Shown piece after piece: positions 1 through 10,816 of a stretch of 64,000 nucleotides of DNA. Under the pieces are notes generated by a model, which had not been told where the DNA came from, searched no databases, and saw nothing but the letters and a program-made list of their open reading frames with translations. Both the position numbers and the translations under genes were made by a program. Position 1 is the first letter of the stretch. Each line of letters opens with the position of its first letter. Source of the stretch: Whalleya microplaca (Eukaryota > Ascomycota > Sordariomycetes > Xylariales > Xylariaceae); assembly GCA_022497155.1 (NCBI GenBank), contig MU385711.1, forward strand, positions 248,001 to 312,000, in the 5' to 3' direction.

Positions 1-1629
1 AATGGAACGACATCAATGAGCTCTATGGCCCAAATAATTTCCACATCTCGGATAGACTCTAGTTTGGATGAGGACTATATCGAACCGACTAGTACTACAT
101 TGTTGACTAGCACCAGTACTGTGACTGTAACCACGGCTATGGCTAGTATGAGCATGTCAACCCTCGAATCTACTGGCGGGTCCAGTACCATGCCCACCCC
201 TATATTACCAAGCTCTTCATATACGATATCACTGTCGTCAGGCTTGTCTAATGCTACATTCACTCTCATACCTCCAAGCTCGCCACCTATTTTGTCGAAT
301 TCCGGGTCAACTAGCGGACCCAGTGCGGCGTCCACAGCCATATCGCTAAGCTCATCAAGTATCATGGCGCCACCGTCGAACTCGTCTAGTTCCTCGCAAG
401 CCATATCAACATTTATTCCTAGTAGCTTACCCAGCGTTACGTTCACTACGATATCGTCAAACTCGACAGGACCCATGTCAACTATGAAGTCCTATGACGG
501 ATCCAGTGCCACGTTCATTGCCACGTCGAGTTCAAATGCCATGGCCCCTCCATCCATCTCACCTGGCAATCAACTGGGTTCTCACGGTCATCCAGGAAAT
601 GTGTCGATATCGAGTTCATCAAGCGCCATGGCATCGCCATCCATCTCACCCGGCAATGAAACGGATTCTAAAAGCCATCCAACAAATGTGTCAACAGCGG
701 CTTCATCAAGTGCCATGGCCCCGCCAGAGAGCTCACCCGGAAACCAAATGGATTCTCACGGTCATCCAACAAACGTGTCAACATCGAGTTCATCGAGTGC
801 CATGGCACCGCCATCCATCTCACCCGGCAATCAAATGGATTCGCACGGTCATCCAACAAATGCGTCAACGTCGTCTTTGGCGCCATCGGTGGATGCACCA
901 GCATCAACCTTTGTCCCACAATCATCTTTAAGTCCGTCTAGCTTGGCACCAAGCCGCCAGAGCCAAGCAGCAAACATTTCAGCATCTTCTTCGGTATCCA
1001 AAGATGAGACAAGCAGCCGGTCGGCCATAATACAGACGCAATCTTTGGCAGGAAATAACGAGACGCACACTAGCACATCCACTATTACCACTCAGCCAAC
1101 AAGTACCTTCTACGCCACCATTACCGTGACTGCTCCCGAGTCCCCGGGGCGTCAGAACGTGCCTCATGAGAGCTCACCGCTCTTCAAGAACTCAACCACA
1201 GCGCCTGCGAACTCAGGCACGGCGGGGAGTTCACCGGTGGGTACCTTGTCCGCAGCAATCCCGGCGCCGACGACCCCAACGACGGCAATGCCGCCTGTGA
1301 CAAACTCGAGTTCCATGTCGACCTTGGTGAAGTCACTGCCAGGTCACCAGCGCCCAACGAAAATAATCACGATTTCACACACTACATTCACGGTGTCGAG
1401 ATTCCTCACTGGAACTCCACAGTCCAGCTCTTTCATCACGACGTCTGCCGCCCCGTCGTCTTCCACCCCGACGACGCCGCCAGCTGCGCCCTCGCCTCCC
1501 GGCGCATCTGCCGGCACGTTTGTGACAACCGGGTATGACAGGAGGGCCTTTCTGCCCTTCAAGAGGTCGTTAACATACAGTACGACCGGGCCAAGGCCAT
1601 CCGGTACCAGCACGCGAAGAGTTTTCTGA
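1..1629 (+). CDS. Ser/Thr-rich mucin-like protein, 5' end outside the window
   Basis: The reading frame is already open at base 1 and ends with TGA at 1627-1629, giving 542 residues; the first in-window ATG at 16 need not be the start. Composition is dominated by Ser, Thr, Pro and Ala, as in heavily O-glycosylated fungal wall or secreted proteins. Four 29-residue tandem repeats (541-888) are built around a core APPSISPGNQMDSHGHP. There are many N-S/T sequons. No enzymatic domain, transmembrane segment or clear C-terminal GPI signal is visible; the C-terminus ends in a basic stretch (STRRVF). A signal peptide, if any, lies upstream of the window. Function is not recognised; a role as wall-associated or adhesin-like stalk is inference from composition only. 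Confidence 0.7.
   Translation, partial: NGTTSMSSMAQIISTSRIDSSLDEDYIEPTSTTLLTSTSTVTVTTAMASMSMSTLESTGGSSTMPTPILPSSSYTISLSSGLSNATFTLIPPSSPPILSNSGSTSGPSAASTAISLSSSSIMAPPSNSSSSSQAISTFIPSSLPSVTFTTISSNSTGPMSTMKSYDGSSATFIATSSSNAMAPPSISPGNQLGSHGHPGNVSISSSSSAMASPSISPGNETDSKSHPTNVSTAASSSAMAPPESSPGNQMDSHGHPTNVSTSSSSSAMAPPSISPGNQMDSHGHPTNASTSSLAPSVDAPASTFVPQSSLSPSSLAPSRQSQAANISASSSVSKDETSSRSAIIQTQSLAGNNETHTSTSTITTQPTSTFYATITVTAPESPGRQNVPHESSPLFKNSTTAPANSGTAGSSPVGTLSAAIPAPTTPTTAMPPVTNSSSMSTLVKSLPGHQRPTKIITISHTTFTVSRFLTGTPQSSSFITTSAAPSSSTPTTPPAAPSPPGASAGTFVTTGYDRRAFLPFKRSLTYSTTGPRPSGTSTRRVF
541..888 (+). repeat. Four in-frame 87-bp tandem repeats
   Basis: The unit begins at the ATGGC at 541, 628, 715 and 802, so spacing is exactly 87 bp (29 codons). 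Units differ at several positions, so they are not freshly duplicated. They lie inside the Ser/Thr-rich coding region and keep its frame, as expected for copy-number variation in fungal surface proteins. Confidence 0.85.
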
Positions 1630-2725
1630 GGTCATAGCAGTTGGATATCGTTAATGGGGTACAGCATAACGAAAGCATGGGTTGTTAAAATATAGGTACT
1701 GATTCTGATAAATTGTTCATTGGATTTAAACCGGTGTTTGCATGTTTGTTGGCAGCGTCATAGAGTAGAAGTTGTTTGGGGTTAGGCATCGGGAGTTACG
1801 AAATAGAATGGTAGGGAAGGATGGTTGAGGAGGACCTTGGTTTCATAGTTCTTGAGTTTATTGAGATACCATACACCCAAAGTGACCATATACCTTCCTG
1901 TTGGTGTTTCGTGAAGTATGGGTAGTACGCTTAGGCTTAGCTCCCGGAGAGCCGAGCTTCTCATAAACGGCACTTTAAATCTATCGAATCTCCCTAGATA
2001 TCGAACAATGAGACTTGCCCTCAGCTTCAGTCTGGTATTTTCCAGAGCCCACACAATCGACCAAACATCCCCTTAATGCTAAGACTATAAAACTCAACTT
2101 TTGAATTTTTTCTTCTATGAACAACCTGCTCCACGTTGATTCCTGACATTAACAAAGTTTGCTGGACTAGCCAATTCTTTCGTCATTTCATAAGACTTGA
2201 TCGTGATTACTATTTTGGACATTTGAAGGATCGTGTGACAGCCATTCCCAATACCGAGAGATGGAGAGAGCAATTTACCCAGTACAACATGGTGACACCA
2301 CGAAGATCTTGGCTACGGGCATGTCTGCAACGGCTGTCCACCCGCGTGGGGCCACCACTACCTTGACCCCCACCACCTGCTTCGGCCAACCTTGCCGAAG
2401 GTTGCTAAGGTAGGTAAGGCCCTTTGGAGTGTAAGTGGAGGTACTTAGCGGGAAGTGAAGGTAGCGACAGCCGATATGGAAATCTGAGATGTGACGGTCG
2501 GTCCCTCCGCTGCCCGGGATGACTTCATACAATACATTATCTCGTTCGGGCCAACGGCACGGAAACTTTACCATCACACTTCACCTGTCTGCCGAAGTCA
2601 GCCTCGATTCCTCGTCCTCCGATCTCTATCAATCGCTCGCAAGTGTTTATTATATCTGCTTTGGCTTGATTCAAAGGGATGAAAGTATACTCGGTTCTAA
2701 CAAGACTTGCATATCCAACGGAGTC
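1630..2725. other. Intergenic, no supported gene
   Basis: Only short overlapping frames occur, with no splice-supported coding structure. The last part is the upstream region of the hydrolase gene that starts at 2726. Confidence 0.6.
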
Positions 2726-3880
2726 ATGAGTTCGACGGAAGGCAAACCAGCTCTCGTGAACCCGATCGACCCATCGGTTGCCGACAAGGTTGATCCCGTC
2801 TTCGCCGAAATCTACAACCGCTTCCGAGGTATCTTCTAGACATCCTTTCCATGCCCTCCGGATCAATTATGCTTATGATGAATAGCTCCCAACTTCCGAG
2901 AAGACCAAGTTCCCTACGAGGTTTACAACTCTGACCGGGAAAAATACACGTTTCCCGTATCAGAGGTCACCGAGCCCTACGGGGATGTTGCAAGCACACT
3001 CATCTACAAAGTTCCCGTCGTGGATCCCAAGGGCGAGATAGATGTGCAAGTGTATGTACCCACGCCGAGTGCAATCAGTAGTGGTGGGCTGCAGCAAGAC
3101 GACCTGCTCCCGGCTGTCGTAAACTTCCACGGCGGTGGTTTCGTCATCGGAGGACTGGAGTCCGACGCCTCGCTGTGCGGGAAGATCTGTAGCAGAGTGG
3201 GCTGTATCGTGGTCAACGTCGCCTACCGACTTGCGCCCGAGTACCCGCACCCGACTTCTGTTAATGATAGCTGGCAGGCGTTGAAGTGGATATATGAAAA
3301 AGCTAAGGATCTCGGGGTTGACGGGACACGTGTTGCCGTCAGCGGACTTTCTGCCGGAGCGTGTATTGCTGCTGTCCTTGCCATCCAGGCTCGAGATAAT
3401 CCTGTTCTGCCACCTCTGGCCCTGCAGCTGCTGATTGTGCCCCTCGTGGATGCGAGGTACGTCCCCATAGAGGGCTCAGCCGATCCGGAGAAGACACCGT
3501 ACAAGAGCTATATCTACTTCGAGCGTGCACCAATGCTGCCCCTGGCGCGTCTGCGGTGGTTCTACAACCTGTGGCTGGGAACAGATGAGGGACGCGAAGA
3601 GATGGCGAATAACTTCTTCGCCTCGCCCATCATGGCCGAGTCGCACGCCAATCTCGCGCCGGCTGTGATTCACAGTGCTGAGATCGACCCCCTGGTGGAA
3701 GAAGGAGCCGCATATCACAAGAAATTGGAGCAGGCTGGGACGCCGAGCAAGTTCAAGGTCTACAAGGGGCAAGGACACGCGTTTCCCCACTGGGATGCGC
3801 TGAGCCCTACGGCGAAGGAGTTTGTCAGCGACTGTGTCAGGGAGCTCCGCGAGGCATTTTCTAAGAACATTAGGCATTAA
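2726..3880 (+). CDS. Alpha/beta hydrolase fold-3 (HSL-type) esterase/lipase
   Basis: Two exons, 2726-2828 and 2886-3880; the 57-nt intron has donor GTATCT and acceptor TAG. Joined product is 365 aa. The oxyanion-hole motif HGGG is at residue 116, the nucleophile elbow G-L-S-A-G has its Ser at 190, and the remaining triad residues are Asp302 (EIDPLVEEG) and His332 (GQGHAF). Order, spacing and length fit the hormone-sensitive-lipase/arylacetamide-deacetylase group (Abhydrolase_3), which hydrolyses carboxylic esters, often of small or secondary metabolites. No signal peptide is seen, so it is probably cytosolic. The start ATG is the first in frame, and the exon-1 product (SSTEGKPALVNPID) joins smoothly to APNFREDQVPYE. 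Substrate cannot be inferred. The neighbouring MFS transporter is 2 kb downstream on the same strand. Confidence 0.9.
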
Positions 3881-5088
3881 TGATGATGATGGTTACTTGG
3901 TCACTGTATTCTTTGGGGAATTGTTCATGAGACTATCTGGTTGCGGAAGGTATTTTGGGTGGTGGTGTCAGTATCGGACAAAGTAATGAGGAGTAAAGTG
4001 ACATGATTAGTGCAGAGTGAAGCAATAGGAAGGTGGCGGAGCCCCTCTGATATATATATATATATGTATATGCGGTCGGCCATACTTAGGCCCGTAATAC
4101 CCTCAGCCCTATGGGGCGTATCTTAACAGATAGGGGGTAGCATTTTATGACTGATGAATATCATCTTATAAATAGCTGTGAATGTAACGCTTGTAACCCC
4201 AAGTGAAGTTTTAAGCTACTTTTTCTCATCATCAATATACGTACACTAGGTAGACCTCTGCGCCTTATTGCGTATTTGACACCCGTGACAGTAACTATTT
4301 ATTAGTGAACCTTAGTGTACCGCGGGGTAAGTATCTCCACTATAAGCTAAGACCATCGTTAAAATAATCGTCTCGAACGTAATGGCTTACTGGGTAAAAG
4401 GTGAAGATACAAGGAGGCAGAGTTCCCCTTGTATCCAATATAGGTATTCAGTAGGTGTGACGAACTGGACTAGGTCACAGTAGGAGAAATCTTCTTTGCC
4501 ATATAGTCTAGTTCCAGGACTAATAGATATAGGACTCGTGGTTTCAGCGAGCGCCCATGCAGTCTATACAATGAAATTTTATTATACAGGGATGAGATGA
4601 ATTGTATTTGGGTCATATCGCAATATGCATGAAATTCAATACTGGTGTGTTGCATGTAGGTAGCCCCTGTTGGCCTAATTGTGCATGGCACCTACACATG
4701 TTGGACACAGCCTTGTATTTCACATACCTAACATCACCGTATTGGGTCGCTGGTAGGTGTTGGCGTTTCGTTGGAGTTCTTAGAATGAGCAACATCTGGG
4801 ACTATCGTATGCGTATCTACTTACTTGGAGTATTCTTTGTAATATACGTAACGAGTCGACCAAGCGCTGTAGTAACCTATCTTACCTTGTCCTCGCAGTA
4901 TCAAGCTGTTGTACAAGAAACCCGATGTACTCGATGTAACCCTATATTGGGGCCTACCGACCTTGGAAGTGTTGGTGCTTCGCTTGCATATCTGGGGACC
5001 ATATCGGCCAACCACATCATATATACCCTATGGCATGCCAAGACTATTTCCTTAAATGAGATTGTATCTTCCGATGTCTTCAAACGAT
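3881..5088. other. Intergenic with a short TA microsatellite
   Basis: A TA-dinucleotide run lies near 4050-4071. Around 4316-4343 there is a roughly 28-nt stretch (TGTACCGCGGGG...) resembling the inner part of the right arm of the inverted-repeat element at 5485-5602, probably an eroded relative. A 169-codon open frame (4602-5111) runs into that element's left arm and shows no recognisable protein. Confidence 0.5.
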
Positions 5089-5203
5089 ACGCATCGGAGC
5101 GAAACGCTTAATTTGACGGTATAAACCATTATATTAACGGTAGTCGTAGCTTCTTGACGTCAATAGTGGATATACCTATCCCGCGGTACATTAGGCTAGT
5201 AAA
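5089..5203 (+). repeat. Left inverted-repeat arm of the MITE-like element
   Basis: Pairs with 5485-5602 in inverse orientation, starting at GCGAAACGCTT and ending near GGCTAGTAAA. Confidence 0.7.
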
Positions 5204-5484
5204 TGGATATACCTTTCTCAATTTCTAACCTTATTTTGTTACAGCTATTAACAATATTTAAAGAGCGCCAGTTGTTTTAAAATTCCAATAGAACTTAAAG
5301 GCACACGTTCTCTTATTTCATCTAACCTGATTTAACTCTTACCGACATATCGATCTTATGGGAATACAGTTATAGTAGGGTAATTATTATCAAAAAGAAT
5401 GTGATGGGCCATAATAATAGCTTCAAAACAACAAAAGGCATAGGGGCTGGGGGAAATTTGGGAAGGATAGAAAAGCTACTTACG

Positions 5485-5602
5485 TTTACTAGTCAGATGT
5501 ACCGCGGGATAGGTATATCTACTATTGACGTCAAGAAGTTACGACCACCGTCAATATAATAGCTTATACCGTCAAAATAAGCGTTTCGCATCAGAGGCGT
5601 CG
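5485..5602 (-). repeat. Right inverted-repeat arm of the MITE-like element
   Basis: Reverse-complement partner of 5089-5203, running from TTTACTAG to AAGCGTTTCGC. Confidence 0.7.
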
Positions 5603-5927
5603 ATAATGCCCAAGAGCAAGGCTCCCATAACACCCACCTCCTTACCTTGATGATGACGCTGTCTAATTATAGATTACGTTTTTGGAGGAGGGGGGGGACA
5701 ACGAATTGTAGTGACATGCCATTAATCCAAGTCCTATATGATAGGCCGTCTAAGGGTATTCTACGGTAGGAGCCTGCATATAAGCCCTCCAACTATCTCA
5801 GCCTCTCTACTTTCCCTCCAGAGACGAGTACAAACAATTGATACAAGCCATGCAGTCACTAGCAAGCTTCGGTTAACCAGCATATACTATTATATTCCCG
5901 TTCTAAATTCTCAATGATTCTGCCAGC
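5603..5927. promoter_or_regulatory. Upstream region of the MFS transporter gene
   Basis: Non-coding. A CT-rich stretch (CTCAGCCTCTCTACTTTCCCTCC, near 5798-5820), typical of fungal core promoters, precedes the ATG at 5928 by about 110 nt. No specific operator can be named. Confidence 0.35.
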
Positions 5928-8189
5928 ATGTCGACTTCAGCATCTCTATCTAAGCATACCGGTAACATCCAAGGCCCCCAAAAGCCAGGAGGGAGGCGTC
6001 CTGATTTCAAAATGATAGACGAAGCACAAATGCCATCAGTCGAGGAATGGCAGCCTTCAAAGCACGAGAAGGCTATCATCTATACCCTTGCTGTAATAAG
6101 CTTGATCGTCGCGTTGGATGCTAGTATCATTGTCACGCCGTTAAATGTAACGAGACCATTTCTCTAAAGCCATATTTTTGAGTTACTAACAAAAAGTGAA
6201 GTTCATTATCGAAGACCTCGGGGGGACAGCGACTGAAGCGTTTTGGATCGGCACGACCTACCTCCTTGTGAACGCAGTGACAATGCCGTTTATATGTTCG
6301 GTCAGCGATGTGATCGGTCGCCCGATCTGCCTTACATTTTCTCTCGCCGCCTTCTCCGTAGGCACAATATGCTGCTGCACAGCACACAATGTCTCTACAA
6401 TGCTTGCTGGACGTTGCGTTCAAGGTGTTGGGGGTGCTGGAATACACTCGCTTGGGCTCGTCACCCAAACAGATATTGTACCACTTAGATGGCGTCCAAA
6501 GTGGTACGGAGTTACGTGAGTACCCCATATCTATAAGCAGGTCCAGAATCTGACCTCACCGTTTACAGGCTTGCAGCATGGGCTTTTGGGCTGTCCATCG
6601 GTCCTATTATTGGTGGAGCGATTGTTCAAAGGACCACCTGGCGGTGGATATTCTATATAATGTTTCCCTTTTGTGCTTTCGGGTTGATAGCTATCCCATA
6701 CTTACTGACGCTTAAGCCGAAAAAAGCTACGGCGCAAGAAAAGCTAGCCAGGATCGATTGGTTGGGTGGTTTCTTGTTCATTGGGTCTGCTACATCCTTT
6801 CTGATCGCAGTCTCCTGGGGAGGTTTACAGGTACGTGTAAGAAGCCCGAGTATTGGTACGAGTCTACGTTGCAAACAACGCAGAAGAGATATAGGGGGGA
6901 CATTTCACCTACGAAAACCATCTCACTCCAAATGATACAGGCATGATCATTTAAGCTGACTAGCGGGACTTTGTCTAGTACTCTTGGGGTAGCGCTCAAA
7001 CTCTTGTTCCCTTAATCATAGGGTTTCTGGGCTTGGTTGCAACGATGATATACGAAAGCTTTGTCGCAAAGGAACCCTTCCTACGAAAAAGCTTATTCCG
7101 CGATACAACCTCTGTTGCCACCTATGTTGCTGGATGTATTCAGGGCCTCGTGGTACGTGTCCTCGATTGTTTCCACCATGCTTATCTCAAGCAATGCTAA
7201 TCAATGGCTTAATGCAGATGTACGGACTACTCTATTAGTAAGGTCCAGATTTCTACTGTTTAATGTGCATAGGCTGACTATCTCTCTAGTGGTCCATTCT
7301 ACTTCTTATCCGTAAAGGGCTTCAGCGCTCTAGATGCCGGTCTAGCTATGCTGTGCTCCCTACTCACCGTAACGATAGCTGGGATTATAGGCGGGCGAAT
7401 CGTTACCCGCTTCAACAACTATCGCTGGCCGATTTGTGTTGGCTGGTTTCTAGGTACGTATAACATGCTCATTGTCAGAGGCTCTTGTATTTTGCTTCCA
7501 AGATTATTTCCCAAGATTTGCGAACGGCTTACTGTATTTCACACCGGTCTTCTTGCTTTCCTTCCTACACCACTTGACCGTAGGCGCGCGAAACAGAGGA
7601 TGACCATTTTCCATACCTATTTGATACCATGATACAAGAGGCTAACATTCATATAGCAAGTATCGGCTCCGGCTTTTACCTCATATGGCCTACCAACGAC
7701 AGTGCCGGTGTCTGGGTGGTGACGTACCTTATCGTAGGATTCGGCCAAGGTATCGTTCTCAATGCACAGAACTTCGCTTCGCAGGCCATGTGCAAGCCAG
7801 GAGATGAAGCATCAGCGGCAGCTATGTACGCTTTTGTTCGCCAGTTTGGAATGGCTCTTGGTGTCAATATCGGTGGCACAGTCTTTCAGAACGTGATGGC
7901 CCTGAAGCTTGAATGGCTAGGCCTCCCTGTCGAGATCGCGAAACAAGCTGAGAGTTATATCAGTACCTTGAAATCTTTACCGCAGGGGGAATATCGAAAC
8001 GGCATTATTGATTCGTATAAATATGGTTTCGTGGGTATTTATTCGGTCTACCTAGCACTTTCTTCTGTGGCCCTGCTTATTAGTGTTCTTTTCGTCAAGA
8101 ACGTCGACATGACGCGGAATCTTCAGACCGATCATCGACTGGACCAACGACACTGGGGTGGCAGTGATCGCCGGTCTTCTAGGTCCTAA
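5928..8189 (+). CDS. MFS transporter, 14-TMS drug/toxin efflux type
   Basis: Seven exons: 5928-6146, 6202-6515, 6569-6830, 6979-7152, 7218-7237, 7290-7453, 7657-8189; all junctions are GT...AG and in frame, giving 561 aa. A hydrophilic N-terminus of about 48 residues is followed by TM1 (YTLAVISLIVALDASIIVT). Motif A-like SVSDVIGRPICL and motif C-like GPIIGG in TM5 mark it as a proton-coupled drug:H+ antiporter; overall form is that of the fungal DHA2/trichothecene-efflux-like group. It probably sits in the plasma membrane and exports a small organic compound. Exon 5 is only 20 nt long. The paralogue at 62061-64000 shares four intron positions and this micro-exon. The intron at 7454-7656 is absent from the paralogue. 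Substrate is unknown. Confidence 0.9.
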
Positions 8190-9294
8190 GGGTGATGGAC
8201 GTTCATCGTGTCGAGTTACCTATGATGTTCAATTTCTCAGGTGCATAATGTCAGGTTACGGATGGTGGCTTTTGGTTTCCTTATTGGTCAGCGACGTAAA
8301 AAGATTATTTTTAAGGATACTTGAGCTGTGTTTGACTCCTGGTTTTAATCAGGTGAAAATTCTGGCAGAGCTTCGTTATCGCTGGCACACGAAGGAGCAG
8401 TATCACAGCAAGACAGTGCATAGGATGTAAGGTATGAAGTTTTGAAGATCAATTTCATTGGCAATAAATGGGCTACATAGGATTTCGTCGCAGTACATCT
8501 TCTATCAATCCCTCTTTAATTAAAGTAGTTGTTACCTAGAGTCTACTCCGTATTCAGTAGCATTATAAATCCATTCAATCATGTCGCCCAAATTAGTCAA
8601 ACCAAGAGGACCTTGCTGCTCAATGCATATGCTCTGGCCTAAATCAGCGCGAGGAATCGTCCGTTTCTTGATACTCCGTAGTGATATCTTTAATCCTTTT
8701 CTTTAGGTATACCATGTCTCGGATCCGTCTCAGATATACTTCCCCACACTCCATATGGCATGATGGGTCTATAGTGGGCCCACTCAACCTTAGCGGCAAT
8801 GAATCTGCAGAAGGATAAACTATAAAATATGAGAGCTGAGTAAAGAATTCTAAAGACATAATACCTACTTTTGAACTATGACTCTGCAACAATCATTGCT
8901 ATATAATAAGAGATTTTGCATATGCTGCAGATTCGTCGCCCTCAAGGTTAGGAACCTAAATTTATCGTCAATGAGGTCTGTTGTAGCTAGGGGCTGCTTG
9001 GCTATTGTTTCGAACCCACCTGATGGCGCACCCCTCGACGAAAAGCCTCTAAAATCGACTGATCATGAGCCGAGCGACAACGACTTCAAGTCAGAGAGCC
9101 AGGGGTAGCTACATTCTATAGTGTTTTCAATATTGGCTACTTAAATCAACCACCATCCTGTGCTGTCGATCGTAGTAATTGAGTAATTTGTAGATTCAAG
9201 CAGAGCTTCTCTTCATTTCTTTTCATACCCATGTTTTTATAGCAACTTATAACAATAATAATATTCAATCTACCAGCGGTTACCATCTAGAGTC
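8190..9294. other. Intergenic, no firm gene
   Basis: A 76-codon frame at 8878-9108 ends in a hydrophilic stretch (DEKPLKSTDHEPSDND) that looks protein-like, but there is no good start context, splice partner or homology signal; it may be a relic. The rest is AT-rich spacer. Confidence 0.4.
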
Positions 9295-9537
9295 ATGCCG
9301 GCCATCGATACCCAACTTATTACCCGGGAGCTACCGCAGCTTATCATTCGCGAGGCCAGCCAAATGAGCGTCATACTAAGAAGAGACGTAGATCACAGAG
9401 CATTGGAGACGCTTGGTGTTGGTTAGTATCTGCGATCCGATTATCTATATGGTTTGTGCTAATTTATTTGTCTCGAACTAGTGCTTACCTGCATTTTCGG
9501 CATCGGCGGCTGGATGTACTATATGATCAAGCACTGA
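9295..9537 (+). CDS. Small single-pass membrane protein, 60 aa
   Basis: Two exons, 9295-9421 and 9482-9537, split by a 60-nt intron (donor GTTAGT, branch-like GCTAAT, acceptor TAG). The product is 60 residues: a charged amphipathic N-terminal half (QLITRELPQLIIREASQMSV), then a hydrophobic C-terminal segment of about 16-18 residues (VVLTCIFGIGGWMYYMI) ending KH. This is the layout of a tail-anchored or single-pass microprotein. It is not recognised and is too short for the open-frame listing because the intron splits it. Support: precise splice sites, phase-compatible junction completing Val, and a plausible membrane segment. The alternative is chance coding; RNA evidence would decide. Confidence 0.5.
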
Positions 9538-10619
9538 AGTAGTCGACGACGGGAAAATTAACACAGACATATTATTCCACGCAGAACCCCTTTGCTTCTG
9601 TGGGAGAAGTCGAGCGCGCAGCATACTGTGATACCGTAGGAGATGGATACGGTGCACCTCGTACGGTCTCGAAGGTATAATACCTCTCACACCCAGGCTA
9701 CAGGCAAGCGGGCGTGTCACACAGTCAGATCTCTCAATCTTTCGAGAAACTCTGCGGGATATTGAGCGTTGGGAGCCCGATATCTATACTGGATTCACGG
9801 CCCAGACGAATGCCTATTTTTGCATGGCGAGCAACCCGTGAGAATTAAGGGCAGGCCTATTCATTTCGTTAATATGAGACGAATATTTAAGATTTACTTG
9901 TATAGAAATATATATACAAATTAGCAGCATATGCGCCCTTATACTCGCAGCTGTCGACTTGCACAATGCGATGCATCGTCCCTTCATTGCATTGCACCCA
10001 AGCCCAAGATAAGGGCTAAAGCCTACCAGCTATCATAGATATGAAATAGTTAGGATATAGACAATGCCGCCATCCTAGTTTACCCGTGTGATCATAAGTT
10101 TAGCGTGAAAAGTGCTCTGTGCTAATCCGACCATAAGGCTTTGTTATCATAGACTGAACACACCATCTTTAGCGATTCGCATCTTTAGAAGTAATCATGT
10201 CCCCCCAAGTTTAAAGTAGTGTAAGACTACCTCCTAGCGAGATACGGGAGTAAGACAAAGTTTAATGATATTAATTTTATAGCTTTTAGGGAATTTGTAT
10301 CTTTCTAAGGATTTATCCAATACTATTATCCAACACTAAATGTACCCATACACAGGCACAAATGTCTTTCTACCTAGGTAGGTACTTAAGTAAACAAGGG
10401 AGATGAAGTATGAACTTTCTGGAAGGAAGGCACAATACCAAGGTAGTTCCCCCTCTGCAAGGGTGTATGAAATCACACAAAATGTAGGATGGAAGAGGAA
10501 GGCACCGTGGAGGTTCTCCGCAACATTATGTCGTGCTTCCCCTTAGATAATACTTGTGAAAGTTATTCCAACCTTTCCATCTCGTGGCCCATTATAAAAC
10601 ACCTGCCGCTATATATTCT
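9538..10619. other. Spacer before the AT-rich block, with a possible coding relic
   Basis: From 9632 to 9841 the plus strand is open for 69 codons and ends SDLSIFRETLRDIERWEPDI...MASNP-stop, with protein-like composition but no start or splice partner found. It may be a gene fragment. From 9842 to 10619 nothing is seen apart from gradually rising AT content. Confidence 0.35.
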
Positions 10620-10624
10620 CCCAT

Positions 10625-10816
10625 TATTATAGTTATAGTGTGTATAAAGATTATTTAAGTGCTGCCGTAATTATTTAAGTAAAATTATATAAAGATTTAA
10701 AATCCGAAAGATTTTTTAATTATAAAAAATCTTTTTTAAACTTATAAATTTCGAAATAATATTACTCCGAGATTTATAAGCTTAAAAAAATCTTTAATAT
10801 TTTTATTATTATAATA
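10625..10816 (-). repeat. LTR of the Copia element (left, 3' LTR)
   Basis: Pairs with 26234-26426. This copy is more mutated than the right one: its end reads TTATTATTATAATA where the partner reads CTATTATCGTGACA, all changes being transitions. Confidence 0.85.

Larger units (their letters stand above)
5089..5602. mobile_element. MITE-like element with ~115-bp terminal inverted repeats
   Basis: The left arm (about 5089-5203) is the reverse complement of the right arm (about 5485-5602) with roughly 85-90% identity over 110 nt; both contain a TACCGCGGGATAGGTATAT-type core in opposite orientation. Most mismatches are transitions, consistent with light RIP or age. The 280-bp interior is AT-rich and non-coding. 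No clean target-site duplication could be fixed because the outermost bases are degraded. The structure fits a non-autonomous DNA transposon with unusually long arms. Confidence 0.7.

Noticed and set aside
4602..5111. 169-codon plus-strand open frame
   Set aside because: It crosses into the left arm of an inverted-repeat element, has no domain or signal and overlaps open frames on the other strand.
8878..9108. 76-codon frame downstream of the MFS gene
   Set aside because: Hydrophilic end looks protein-like, but no splice partner, promoter or recognisable family; kept only as a remark.
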